A stretch of DNA of 64,000 nt from Hermatobates lingyangjiaoensis (GCA_026182355.1 JAPFBL010000542.1:136001-200000); one strand, 5' to 3'. Counted from the first letter of the stretch, positions 52,866-63,648 are shown. Notes: generated from the sequence alone by a model not told the origin. Translations and numbers: made by a program.

Positions 52866-54929
52866 TTTTTATGAAAATTGTTTAAATTTCTGCTGTAGCT
52901 ATACTAATGATATTATATTCATTAGTGGTGTGATATACAAAAATAAGCATATATATTGCATCATACGAGTATATGTAGTGGATCAATTACTATTTGTACT
53001 GCGTCCAGGAATGAATGACAAAGACAAATATCCCATTTAAACATTTATATTATTCCTAAATGGGACATTATATATTATATACCCAAGAAATATGATATTA
53101 TATTTTCTTACAGTAAAGTTGAGTGTAGGCCACTACAGATTTTTATTTATTTTTATTTATTTTTTTTATTTTTGAGATTAATTCAATAAATCATTTCAAA
53201 GTTTTTCATTATACCTCTAAACATTATATTATTTCAGTGGATTCACTCAAAAAAATTTTAAGTCAATGTAAACAATGCAAATAAATATCAATAAATTCGA
53301 CAAGTATAGCAGGATCCGTTAGTTTTGGATAAACAATCAGTTTTTATAGATTTATTGCTGTTTTCGTGATTGAAATTTCATTAATTTTTTTTTATTAATT
53401 GCTAATTTTTTGGGTGGGTGGGTGGGTGGGTGCGTGGGTGGGTGCGTGTGTTAGCATTGCTTGTTACCACGCTACGGTCCAGAATCTTTGATGGATCAAG
53501 TTGATATTTTACACAAAAATGGGCCTCATAAAGACGAAGATCCCTATTGTTTGGGAAGAATTATGCATGATGGGAAAGTCACTTTTTTTGCCAAAAACCG
53601 TTTTTTTAAAAACATTTATTTCTCCTAAACTGATAGCCCTAGAGTTTTGAAATTTTGACATTATCTTTGAGGTTTCAAATGCAACAAACGAAAAATATAT
53701 TCAGAATTTTAAATCAACAGGAAATATTTTTTTTTCAATAAAATGTAAAAATTTTGACTTATAATTCAATCTCAAACCTTGTGAGAGCGATACAAGCCAT
53801 ACTGTTTGACGGACAAGAATGAAACTATGCCAATAAATAGAACATTATATGGAGAATGAGTTGAGATATTTTTTTTCAAAATTACATTCGCTAAACGGGC
53901 GTTACAGTACGATTTGTGTTTTCAGAAAATGTTTTTTTGACGCTAAACGGCTCGTTAAAAAATAATGAAAATTTGACCAAAAATGGAACAAACAATTAGC
54001 AATTCATAAAAAAAAAAAATCATGAAGTTTCAATTACGGGAAAGAGCAATAACGATATAAAAACTCTTTGTTTATCGTAGACTAAGAGATCACCTGCTAT
54101 ACTTGTCGAATTTTTTGTATTTTTTTACATTGTTTACATTGACTTAGAAATTTTTTGAGCGAATCCACTGAGATAAAATTGATGTTTCTAATGGAAAAAT
54201 GAAAATATATTATTGACTTATAAGAGATGTAAGAGGAATAATATTGTGCAGGTAAATGATAACACTCATTAAAAAAAAATTTGTATATATGTTATTTGAC
54301 AAAGGGGAAGGAAAATGATCTTATTAAATACTAAGAAGCCATAAAATTCCCAGTATAATAATTCTGTTAAAAACCAAAAATGTAAAAGATAATTCAAAAT
54401 ATAAATCTTTCGTTTAGAGATTAATAACTGTAATTATCGTACATCTTTAATTAACAAATCACCTTAAAACAACATTTTCTTCGCTGTTTAAGAAGTTTTT
54501 CAGAGAAAAAAAGGGTACTTTACTGTTTCAAATTTGAAAATTTTACATTAATATTCAATGTAGAAGGATGTCAAGTAAACGATGTAAGAAATCTACTGGC
54601 TATTTGAACAATAGCCATGTTCTCTTGTAGGATAATATTTCGTTTCAAGAAATGTTCACTTTGGTTTTTCAAAAATGTTATTACTGCTGTAGTTATACTA
54701 ATGAAATTATTTGCAAATAATAAATTATTTGTGATGTACAAAAATAAGCTTATAAATTGATATGTCCTTCAATCACTATCTGTACTACCTCACGAATGCA
54801 ATGCTAATAATTATATCCCATTTAGATATTTATGTTATGCTTAAATGATACGTTATGTTTTATATACTCAAGAAATTTGACATTGAGTTACTTATAGTAA
54901 AGTAGAGTGTAGGCCACTCCAGATTTTTT
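52866..54929 (+). mobile_element. element E, copy C (rearranged)
   Basis: 52866-53147 is an E right end (GAGTGTAGGCCACTACAG). 53190-53411 is an internal E segment in reverse orientation (AAGTCAATGTAAACAATG). From 53412 a copy lacking its first about 120 bp runs through (GGGT)n and TTACCACGCTACGGTCC to a normal right end at 54929. It is a composite of at least two copies or the product of an inversion. Confidence 0.75.
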
Positions 54930-55332
54930 ATTATGGTTTGAACGTTGATTTTTAATTCAGGTGTTGATTGTGAATTTTTGTTAACCGTTTACCGGAGTAA
55001 GCCTATTTACTCGAGGGGTCGCCTGGTACCCTTGAGGCTTCGTTCATAATGCAGTAACCCGTGTATCATTCATCCATCCTTCGGCACGGATTGCATAACG
55101 TCTTAGATTGGTATAGATCAATGTTAGAATAGAATAAATCAACATACCTCGCATAGTGTTGCTGGAGCAGTCCAGTCGGTTTCTGGCGGTACCCATCTTC
55201 CCAAGGAACTGATCCTCATCCTAGGCAACAGAAAACAGCAGCTTTTCATTACACGATAAACAGGTTGAACGATTCCGATGAATCCAAGTAACTTTAAAAG
55301 CGAATTAAATATAATAAAAATAACGGTTATAT
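54930..55332. other. unassigned stretch
   Basis: GC-richer patch 55000-55100. A 68-codon minus frame (55139-55345) has no recognised domain. Confidence 0.3.
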
Positions 55333-55575
55333 TGAGGAATTTCAAAAATTACATCTCCACATAAATTTTTTTTTAAATTATTAGTTGTGCAATTCGTAAT
55401 TGTTTGGTATTTACTAATTCTGAGGTAAAATGGATAAACAAACGAAAACCTCCACACAAATGAAGTTTTATTCAACAACAACAACGCGTTTCAATAACGC
55501 TTTTGTTTGTTTATCCATTTTACCTCAGAATAAATTTTTTTTTGTCTGGAGACGTAATTTTTGAAATTCCCAATA
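55333..55575. repeat. F6 palindrome, collapsed
   Basis: Outer arms GGAATTTCAAAAATTAC (55333) and GTAATTTTTGAAATTCC (55555) enclose the F6 arms (TTTACTAATTCTGAGG, TTTATTCAAC...AACGCGTTT). The ribozyme centre is deleted, leaving ACGCGTTTCAATAACGC. The outer arms lie beyond the usual F6 limits, so the flanking PLE-type sequence was duplicated together with F6. Confidence 0.7.
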
Positions 55576-55967
55576 TGTGTAAATATAACACTATAACAGA
55601 TTGCACAAGTAATGAAAATAACGATTGTAATGCAAATTTAATAGACAAATTACTAAAACCTAGAACGAGTAAAGGAATTGTAACTACAAAAAACCTAATA
55701 ATAATAAAAAAAAAAGCGTGTGCATCTATTGTAGATGAAGTTAGACATACAATGGGGATTTTGCTAAAACAATATCATTTACAGGTAAGATTTAAAACAA
55801 ATAACTGAATGAATCAAATATTTGTTAACGTAACAAAATAAAAAACTAATATATATGAAAAAAGCTGAAAGTATAAACTAAAGTGTAACAATTTTAGACA
55901 AATATACTACAGCAATATACTATACTATACTATAATATACTATAAATAAATATACTATAGAACAAAC
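55576..55967 (+). other. open frame of unknown nature upstream of PLE endonuclease
   Basis: The frame is open from within the F6 arm to 55808 and reads as hydrophilic, Asn/Lys-rich sequence (about 78 residues after 55575). I recognise no domain. Given the PLE endonuclease piece 160 bp downstream, it may be a decayed inner part of the same ORF, but nothing in it proves this. A TACTATA-rich stretch fills 55905-55960. Confidence 0.35.
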
Positions 55968-56336
55968 GGGAAGAGCTCTAAAACTAAGGTTTAAAGAACA
56001 TCTCAAAGACTATCTAAATAATACAAACAAATCTAATTACCGCAAACGACCTTTTCGACAGAGTCAAATCCTAAATCACTCAGTTGGGATTTGACTCTGA
56101 CGAAGACGGCTTGTTACAATTGAAAGATCGCAGTCTTTCTTTCTCATTTGTTATTGTGGTTTTGGATATTGATTGTTATTATTTTACGTGTTGAATAGGG
56201 AGATGAACCTGACAGTTTAGGAAATTCAATGGACTTAATAAAGGCAAAACAGAGAGGTAGAGACTTAATAAGAGCAGAAGAATTAGAAATATGTAAACAT
56301 AAAGATTCGGATAATTTAGTAAATGAACAAATATAG
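55968..56336 (+). pseudogene. Penelope-like element GIY-YIG endonuclease C-terminus, interrupted
   Basis: 55950-56045 reads Y-T-I-E-Q-T-G-R-A-L-K-L-R-F-K-E-H-L-K-D, which matches the Q-T-G-R...R-x-x-E-H block of GIY-YIG endonucleases as found at the C-terminus of PLE reverse transcriptase ORFs. 56046-56190 is an F1 ribozyme pair. From about 56193 the frame G-D-E-P-D-S-L, M-D-L-I-K-A-K-Q-R-G-R-D-L-I-R-A-E-E-L-E-I ends at a stop at 56334-56336, as PLE ORFs do. The GIY and YIG motifs proper are not preserved (Y-T-I-E for Y-I-G). This is a dead remnant. Confidence 0.65.
56046..56190. repeat. F1 unit inside the PLE endonuclease remnant
   Basis: A short left remnant (TTCGACAGAGTCAAATCC) and a right half with plus core 56093-56135. 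The right core has CTGACGA, A, GACGG/CAATT and GAAAGATCGCAGTC, with both stem II and stem III damaged. The F1 tail is present (TTGTTATTGTGGTTTTG), but no (TA) tract follows. Confidence 0.65.
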
Positions 56337-56519
56337 CATCAAGCAAGTATTTTATTCAAACCAATATGAAAATGAAACAAACGACCAGAGAGACTTGGCA
56401 ATGACGAAAATAGTGGTAAAAGGATCAGAATAAATAATATTAACTAAAATATTTTAAAATAATGTAATATTAATTATAAAGAAATTATACAAAACTGTAT
56501 TGAAAGTCTGTATGTGTTT
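56337..56519. other. unassigned stretch
   Basis: Nothing recognised. Confidence 0.3.
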
Positions 56520-56569
<50 letters not shown>

Positions 56570-56716
56570 GGGGGAGGGAGGGAGGGAGTAAGTAGTATGG
56601 GAAGAAGTGATGTTTCAACAGAGAGAGAGAACAACGGTGGAGTGTACCAAATTAATGAGGTACCTGATAGGGGGTACCTGAATCAGGTACCATCAACTCC
56701 AAATATACAACAAAGA

Positions 56717-56790
<74 letters not shown>

Positions 56791-57440
56791 CATAACAGAA
56801 AGCCAGATAGGAACAATAGACTACCTGATTAATCAGGTACCTGAGTACCCTTATGAATCTTAAAGGGGTGACCGACCAACTGTGTATTCATTTAGGATCA
56901 GGTCGTCCTCTCAGTTTTGTAAAAACTCCCGTTATTTGAACCCAAAATACTTCCGCTAAATAGAAGAAAAGTGTTGTGTGTGTGTATGCGTGTTTATGTA
57001 GTAAGAGTGAGAAAGTGATAGAGTGGTGGAAAGGGTGCAGAGACAAAGGTGAAATATGAGAGAATCAGAGAAGACTATTAGAGAGTACCTGATTAATAAG
57101 GTACCTGCATTTTTTTTTTTGTACTTAAATGGGATCTGAAACTGCGCTGTGAAAGGAGAGAGATACCATCATAGAAAGCTAGACAAAAACAATGGACTAC
57201 CTGATTACTCAGATACCTGAGTACCCGTTATCAATCTTAAAGGGATACTTGACTGCGTACAAACTCAGGGACCAGGTTCTTTCCTTTTGTTTCTCAAATC
57301 TCTCACCATTTGAACTCCAAATGTCCCACAATTTATAGATAATATGTCGTAAGTATTTCTTGCTATTGTTAAGAGAGGCAGAGAAGGACAACTGAGAAAT
57401 AAAAATGGAAGTAGAAAGATATAAAGGTACAATCATCAAA
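56520..57440. repeat. (GA)n tracts and duplicated GTACCTGA block
   Basis: GA tracts at 56523-56570 and 56720-56790. A block with GGACTACCTGATTAATCAGG-like sequence, CTGAGTACCC and ATCTTAAAGGG occurs at 56810-56940 and again at 57185-57330. Several GGTACCTGATTAATCAGGTACC-type small palindromes lie at 56655-56700 and 56822-56845. No gene recognised. Confidence 0.75.
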
Positions 57441-57502
57441 AAATGGTATGATTCTGACTTGCAATTGCTAAATATTAAATATTTAAAAAAAAAGAAATCT
57501 AG

Positions 57503-59537
57503 AATGGCCTACACTCAACTTTACTATAAGTAAACTTAATATCAAATTTCTTGGGTATGTCTCATTTAAGCATAATGTAAACATTTAAATGGGTGATGTT
57601 TATTAGGCTTTCACTCCTGAGGTAGTACAGATAGTGATTGATCCACTTAGCAATAGATAAGCCTTTACTGTATGTCACAGTAATAATGCATATACAATCA
57701 TTAGTATAACTACAGCAGTAATAACATTATGAAAAGCCAAAGTGTAAATTTCCTTATACGAAATAATTTCCTACAAGAGAGCATGACTTTTGCTCCAATA
57801 GCCAGTGGATCTCTTACATAGTTTATATGACCTCCTTCTACATTTAATACTTAAAACAAATTTTCCCATTTAGAACTTGAAAATATTTTAAGTATTTTAA
57901 AAAACATTACGACGTTTTTGTATGAAACGTCAAAAACATGTAAGAAAAAATGTCGTTTTCAGATAATTTTTAATTTAAGATGTAGGATAATTTCATTTAT
58001 TATTTTTATTAAAGGAATTTTTTTTTAAATTCTGAATAATGTTCTACATTTTTGGTCTTTTATCAGATTATTATACTGGAAATTTTTTGGTACGCTAGAG
58101 TTTTCTTTAAAGAAACTCACATTTCGTCCTTAGTCAAAAATCATAAAAAAACTAATTTACTCTGAGCGAATGTTATTTTTTACCACGTGCTGTACTCTGT
58201 TATAAGTTTGCTATAAATGTATATTGAGAAAAAATATGTTGGTAATTAGCCTCTTTTGCATTCTTAAATCAAGCTCAAAGCCGACTTCTCTGTATAATTT
58301 TAAATTTACAAGCTGGATGCTTGAAATTTTTAAAAATAATGGTATGAACTATTAGACTAGAACAGTGAAAAAACTGGAAATTAGACAAAAACATAGAAGC
58401 CCTTCTATAGGACGAAAAAGTTCATTCCAAAAACTTCAATATTAATGTTATTCAAAAACGTAAAAAAATCAGCATCTGATATTAACCTTTGTAGAATGGT
58501 GCAACATATAGATTGATTAGAACATTTTGTTAGACAAACCCATCATACCATAAAAAGAATCAGAAATTATATGTTCATATGCTCTATTGTTGTTGATTTT
58601 TTACATATAAGATTTTATTCTTCTTATATCTCGTATGAATCAATAAGTTATTTAATTTTTTCCATTATAAACATCAATTTTATCTCAGTGGATCCGCTCA
58701 AAAAATTTCTAAGTCAATGTAAACAAAGTAAAAAAATATCAAAAATTCGACAAGTATAGCAGGTGATCCGTTAGTCTAGGATAAACAAACAGTTTTTACA
58801 GCTTTATTGCTTTTTGCCGTAATTGAAATTTCATGAATTTGTTTTCATGAATTGCTAATTTTTTGTTCCATTTTTGGTTAAATTTTCATAATTTTTTAAT
58901 GAGCTATTTAGTGTCAAAAAAAAATTTTCTGAAAACAGAAATTGTACTTTAACTCTTCTTTGGTGAATGTAATTTTAAAACAAAATATCTCATCTCATTT
59001 TCCATATAATGATCTATTTTTAGGTATCGCTGTATTTTGATCCATTCAACGGTATGGCTTGTATAGCTTTGAGATTGAATTATAACTCAAAAATTGTTAC
59101 ATTTTATTGAAAAACAAATATTTCCCGTTGTTTTAAAAATCTAAATATATTTTCAATTTGTTGCATTTGTAACCTCAAACATAATGCCAAAATTTCAAAA
59201 CTCTACAATTAGCAGTTTAGGAGAAAAAAATGTTTTTTAAAAAACGGTTTTTGACAAAAAAAAGTGACTTTCCCATCATGCATAATTCTTCCCAAACAAT
59301 AGGGATCTTCTTCCCTATGGGTCCCATTTTTGTGTAAAATATCAACTTGTTCCATCGAAGATTCTGGACCGTAGCGTGGTAACAAGTAATGCTAACACAC
59401 TCACCCACCCACCCACCCACACACAGACATCATCGAGAAAACATCATAAAACGACTTCTAGGACCTCAAAACATATAAGTCCGTCAAAATCTCGAGATCG
59501 AATTTTTTTCACGATCACTATACTTTACTTATAGTGA
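57503..59537 (-). mobile_element. element E, copy D
   Basis: Runs on the minus strand from the left end at 59537 (ACTTTACTTATAGTGACGT on +, slightly changed) through (CACCC)n at 59400-59420 to the right end GGAATGGCCTACACTCAAC on + at about 57505. It is the longest copy and has segments not present in A (about 58080-58560). No long ORF. Confidence 0.75.
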
Positions 59538-60060
59538 CGTACAAATATTTTATCCTTTCTAAAAGAACTACTGTCTTAATCCACCGTACAAATCTCTTTC
59601 TATGTCCGCATTCCAATCCTCTATAAGCCAGCTTATTATATTTAACGAACTTTCAAATATTTCTTTAAACTATCAAAACTAAAATAATTATGTTTATCTA
59701 TTAGCAAATAAATATATACAATAAATAAAATATTTTTTTTTATATTATTTAAAAAGGAAATGAAATGAATGTCATAAACAAAAAATTAACACAGAATATT
59801 GAGAAAATTAAAGAATTTTACTTCATAGGAAAGAAATTTTATGAAAAATAAAAGAAAAACGTGTTTGGAACAAAGAGTGTTTGATGGCCAGGCAACTTGA
59901 AGGTGAACACCGGAGTCCCTTGTATAGGTAGACTATATATATGTCTTTAATTTCCTCTGTCTAAGGAAAGTTACAATGTTAACTGGATTATTACTTTGCC
60001 TCGACCATCTCAGCTATTTGTAAGTTTTTACTTTAAAATATTATTGATTTCTGTTTTGAT
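59538..60060. other. unassigned stretch
   Basis: AT-rich. 59880-60060 may be the upstream part of the F10 unit that follows. No gene recognised. Confidence 0.3.
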
Positions 60061-60062
60061 GC

Positions 60063-60104
60063 AACCCTGAAGATGTCTAGACATATAGACGAAACGTTGA
60101 CTTA
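60063..60104 (+). ncRNA. F10 hammerhead-like ribozyme motif
   Basis: CTGAAGA 60067-60073, T, stem II GTCTA/TAGAC around GACATA, GAA 60091-60093, palindrome ACGT 60094-60097, T, then GACTTAAAGG. Stem I pairing is not obvious. A tail copy without the core (CTTAAAGGTGTTGTATTG ... ATAGTGTTCA) is at 60360-60425. Confidence 0.55.
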
Positions 60105-60460
60105 AAGGTGTTTTACTTTGTGACGCTGGACCGAACCTCAAAGAAGAAAGATGATAGTGTTCATATATATCTGTGTTTCTTTTTTATCCAGGTTGGTCTA
60201 GCTAAAGACAAAACATAACCTTTAAACCTTAGATTAGAGGATTACGTGTGTTTATTATGTCACGTTTATATAATAATAAACGTTTATAAAAACACGTTAT
60301 AATATAATGATTATTATATAATAACGATAATAATAATAAGTCTGACAACACCTTGGAGGCTTAAAGGTGTTGTATTGTTTGAAGCTAGACTGAACCTCAA
60401 TAAAAAAGAAAAAATAGTGTTCAATATATGTGGACGAGATAAGGAAACATTTCATTATAA
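60105..60460. repeat. F10 tail and second tail copy
   Basis: GGACCGAACCTCAAAGAAG (60130) and GACTGAACCTCAATAAAAAAG (60388) are the two copies. An AT-rich ATAATAATA stretch lies between. No gene recognised. Confidence 0.5.
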
Positions 60461-60461
60461 T

Positions 60462-60644
60462 ATATATATATATATATATAACAATTAAAATAAGCAGTGA
60501 CACATAAACAGAAACACAACAAAGACTCACTTTTCAATATTTCGACCGTAATGGCGGTCGTCCTCAGGAGAAGAAGTGAATTGACGGAGGGACGACAGTC
60601 AACTAAAGAACTCACTGGGTGAGGGCTAATAATTCTTTTTAATT

Positions 60645-60650
<6 letters not shown>
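60462..60650 (-). repeat. F3 half element with intact core
   Basis: (TA)n 60462-60480, F3 tail, then minus core 60528-60578: CACTTCTTCTC, CTGAGGA, C, GACCG/CGGTC around CCATTA, GAA, ATAT, T, GAAAAGTG. Stem I forms as GA/TC plus AAGTG/CACTT around an internal loop. The upstream segment TTGACGGAGGGACGACAGTC follows. Confidence 0.7.
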
Positions 60651-60695
<45 letters not shown>

Positions 60696-61150
60696 AAAAA
60701 GATTTCACATCAACACGTGAAACAACAATCAATGATCAAACCACAATAAGAAATGGGAAAACAAGACTAAGATCTTTCAACCGTAACAAGCGGTCTTCGT
60801 CAGAGTCAAAACCCAACTGAAACACTAGATGTAGAAAACATCTCGTGAGGGGTTGAGAAAAGTGGGAGGGAAGAGTGGTGTTTTAAAAGGGTGAAAGTGC
60901 AGGAAAGGACAAAGGTCCAGAAAGGATGTTTGGGGAAACAAAGAAATCCAGTAAGAAGGAGTAAAAAAACTATCCGGTAGCTGTCAACCCTCTTTGAAGA
61001 GGCTATTGCCCTTGTAACGAAAGTATCAAGTTTGAAGAGACCGTTACTAATGTTTATAATATTTTATCTACTGAAAACAATGCATAACCTCATACATACA
61101 ATAAAACATACATAAATATCATATTTTTATGTGAAATCATTTTATATATA
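60651..61150 (-). repeat. F1 left half with long upstream segment
   Basis: (TA)n 60648-60690, F1 tail, minus core 60765-60807 (intact), then the F1 upstream segment 60808-60965 shared with 16480-16640. The right end (TTATGTGAAATCATTTTATATA) is the remnant of the inverted partner. Confidence 0.75.
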
Positions 61151-61365
61151 TACATATATAGGTATATAGCTGCTAGAAATTGGTCTAACGTACTTTTAAA
61201 TAAAATGGAGTTAACACTTAGGTAACACACAGATAGACATAGCTACCATAACTTACTTCTATATATTGGCCTTGTAGTCATTAGGAGAGGAGATTTAAAG
61301 TTAGTCTTATTTTCCTTAAAGTTATAGAGTAGGTTTAAGGAAAATGTTTGTTGGTGACGTTGCAG
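61151..61365. other. unassigned sequence before the PLA2 exon
   Basis: TTGGCCTTGTAGTCATTAGG near 61263 looks like a decayed ribozyme-type motif on the minus strand. The acceptor of the PLA2 exon (GTTGGTGACGTTGCAG) ends the stretch at 61365. Confidence 0.35.
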
Positions 61366-61608
61366 GCCGGAGAGGAAGCAGAGGCACAGACGCGGCTTGA
61401 CTGACTACATGCGAATGCCGGGCACTCGGTGGTGCGGGAAAGGCTACTCGGCCAAGAAGTACTACCAGGTGGGCAACTTCGTGGCAGCCGACAGGTGTTG
61501 TCGAACACACGACCTGGCCTGTCCGCACTTTATACCGCCCATGACGGAGCGCTATGGGCATTTCAACTGGCGTATCAGCTCGCTCATGCACTGCTCTTGT
61601 GACCGCAG
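61366..61608 (+). CDS. group III phospholipase A2, catalytic-core exon
   Basis: A secreted, calcium-dependent enzyme family that hydrolyses the sn-2 ester bond of phospholipids. The 81-codon exon lies between TTGCAG| and CGCAG|GTAACG. Residues 3-10 are a basic run ending R-R-G, a likely propeptide cleavage area. Residues 23-27 W-C-G-K-G are the calcium loop. Residues 45-50 C-C-R-T-H-D hold the catalytic His49 and Asp50, followed by C53-P54. Residues 76-80 H-C-S-C-D hold two further disulfide cysteines. The spacing H-D-L-A-C-P has one residue more than the H-D-x-C-P usually described for the family. Both ends are in the same phase as the exon at 46449-46715. The last exon(s) are beyond the window. 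Family members act in lipid signalling, digestion or venom; nothing here says which. Confidence 0.9.
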
Positions 61609-61968
61609 GTAACGAACATCATCATACTTAACTTAGTATAAGCCTGAGGCATGGTCTGATATACCACCCATGACGGAGGGCTATGGGCATTTCAACTGGC
61701 GTATCAGCTCGCTCATGCACTGCTCTTGTGCCGCAGGTAACGAACATCATCATACTTAACTTAGTATAAGCCTGAGGCATGGTCTGATATACTATCCATG
61801 ACGGAGCGCTATGGTCATCTCAACTGGCGTATCAGCTCGCTCATGCACTGCTCTTGTGACCGCAGGTAACGAACATCTTCATACTTAACTTAGTATAAGC
61901 CTGAGGCATGGTCTGATATACCACCCATGACGGAGGGCTATGGGCATTTCAACTGGCGTATCAACTCG
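61531..61968 (+). repeat. 129-bp tandem repeat made of exon end, donor and intron start
   Basis: Copy 1 is 61531-61659 (exon 3' end plus 51 bp of intron), copy 2 61660-61787, copy 3 61788-61916, copy 4 (partial) 61917-61968. Copy 3 keeps the exon frame (M-T-E-R-Y-G-H to C-S-C-D-R) and a good donor. Copy 2 has lost one base in TGTGACCGCAG. No AG acceptor is visible ahead of copies 2-4, so they are probably intronic pseudo-exon pieces. If the first donor is skipped, an in-frame TAA follows at once. Confidence 0.95.
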
Positions 61969-62952
61969 TTATTTTGATCGTTGGTTGTAATATCACGAAA
62001 ATAAATATTTTGAGCACTTTCTGGATTTTTAAAGGTTAACGGATTATCAACAACCAGTAGTTGAGGGGAGGGGGTGGGGGGAGGGTAAATCTTACGACCA
62101 CTCCGGGGGGAAAAAATAGAAGCGCTACACCACTGAACTGTATTTGTATACGAGAACTTTAAAAAGATGAAAGTTTAGTAGTAATAACAGCTGTTTTAAA
62201 TTAGAACCTTGGTTGTAATTTCATGAAAATAAATATTTTGAGGACTTTCTGGATTTTTAATGTTTAACGGATTATGGGGGTGTAGTTTATTGGGTGGGGG
62301 GTTAAATCTTACTATTCCCCAGATGGCAAGGATACTATAGTTCTACACCTACAACTGATTGGTTGTGTAGTGTATTAATTTTTTACTTGGTCTATAATAG
62401 GAGACAAAGGTATAACAATCTTTTTGTTTTTCTATTTTATTTGTTAGTAATGTTAATGTTGCCTATAAGAGAGTTATTCTATGTATGTAGGCATAACAGT
62501 TTGTCGTGCGGGAGCGCTGGCTAAAGGCCTGTTTTCAACAAGCCCCACTACCTGAAGAGTCTTGAACAAACTGGCTTTCTCCCCTTTTAAAATCCTGCTC
62601 CACGCTTGTCCAAACAGATCTAGTATCAAAGGCAGCGAACCCCCCCCCCCCCCCCCAGGCCTTTCCATATCCCAGTATAGCCTTTCAAGATAAAACGCAT
62701 TTTCCATTTTTTTTTCGACAAAAAAAAGTCGAGGCACAATTTTTTTTGTCATTGTTTTTATAAAACTTCTCAACTAACCATTGCAATAGTGTAAATGTTT
62801 TCTACTAGCAAACGGGTATTTTACAAAAATTCAAAAATATTATTCTTTACTAGCAGATTTGCTCGTCTCTGACGGATATTAGAAAAAAAAAATTCAGAGG
62901 TGACACATGGTATTCCAAAATATTATTATAAATTATAATATTATATTATAAT
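61969..62952. other. unassigned stretch with internal duplication
   Basis: TTGGTTGTAATATCACGAAAATAAATATTTTGAG (61981) recurs at 62211 with few changes, followed by similar G-rich sequence, so about 230 bp is duplicated in tandem. C17 run at 62640-62656. A weak repeat-G relative is at 62805-62930. Confidence 0.5.
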
Positions 62953-63648
62953 CTTCTGTGGGCCCCTAGGGGTCCATGTGGACCATGTTGAGGACCTCTG
63001 CTCTAAATACTATTTTTCCTCGTGGTTCCCCAGTAATCCTCTGTGGACCCCTGGGGGTCCATGTAGACCATGTTGAGGACCTCTGCTCTAAATACTATTT
63101 TTCCTCGTGGTTCCCCAGTAATCCTCTGTGGACCCCTGGGGGTCCATGTAGACCATGTTGAGGACCTCTGCTCTAAATACTATTTTTCCTCGTGGTCCCC
63201 CAGTAATCCTCTGTGGACCATGTTGAGGACCTCTGCTCTAAATACTATTTTTTCTCGTGGTCTCCCAGTAATCCTGTGTGGACCCCTGGGGGTCCATGTA
63301 GACCATGTTGAGGACCTCTGCTCTAAATACTATTTTTCCTCGTGGTTCCCCAATAATCCTCTGTGGACCCCTGGGGGTCCATGTAGACCATGTTGAGGAC
63401 CTCTGCTCTAAATACTATTTTTCCTCGTGGTTCCCCAGTAATCCTCTGTGGACCCCTGGGGGTCCATGTAGACCATGTTGAGGACCTCTGCTCTAAATAC
63501 TATTTTTCCTCGTGGTTCCCCAGTAATCCTCTGTGGACCCCTGGGGGTCCATGTAGACCATGTTGAGGACCTCTGCTCTAAATACTATTTTTCCTCGTGG
63601 TCCCCCAGTAATCCTCTGTGGACCCCTGGGGGTCCATGTAGACCATGT
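62953..63648. repeat. 85-bp minisatellite, about 8 copies
   Basis: The unit includes CCTCTGTGGACCCCTGGG, GTAGACCATGTTGAGGACC and CTCTAAATACTATTTTTCC. Each full unit has the hairpin arms TGGACCCC/GGGGTCCA. One unit (about 63205-63266) lacks the hairpin segment. No frame is conserved through the array. Confidence 0.95.

Larger units (their letters stand above)
46716..61365 (+). other. intron of the PLA2 gene
   Basis: About 14.65 kb between a GT donor and a TTGCAG acceptor. It contains SINE-head arrays, E copies C and D, ribozyme half elements of F3, F4, F6, F10, F11 and F1, a SINE, and the PLE endonuclease remnant. A further small exon inside cannot be excluded, but the phases on both sides join directly. 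Confidence 0.7.

Noticed and set aside
52810..53040. Small gene
   Set aside because: It lies across the right end of an E copy, and the other copies are not open in this frame.
55503..55808. Host gene exon
   Set aside because: It begins inside an F6 repeat arm, has no recognised domain and ends without a donor I would trust. A PLE origin is as likely.
61660..61968. Additional PLA2 exons
   Set aside because: Copies 2-4 lack an AG acceptor, copy 2 has a frameshift and copy 4 is partial.
62474..62773. 99-codon minus-strand gene
   Set aside because: The frame crosses a C17 run read as poly-Gly and has no domain.
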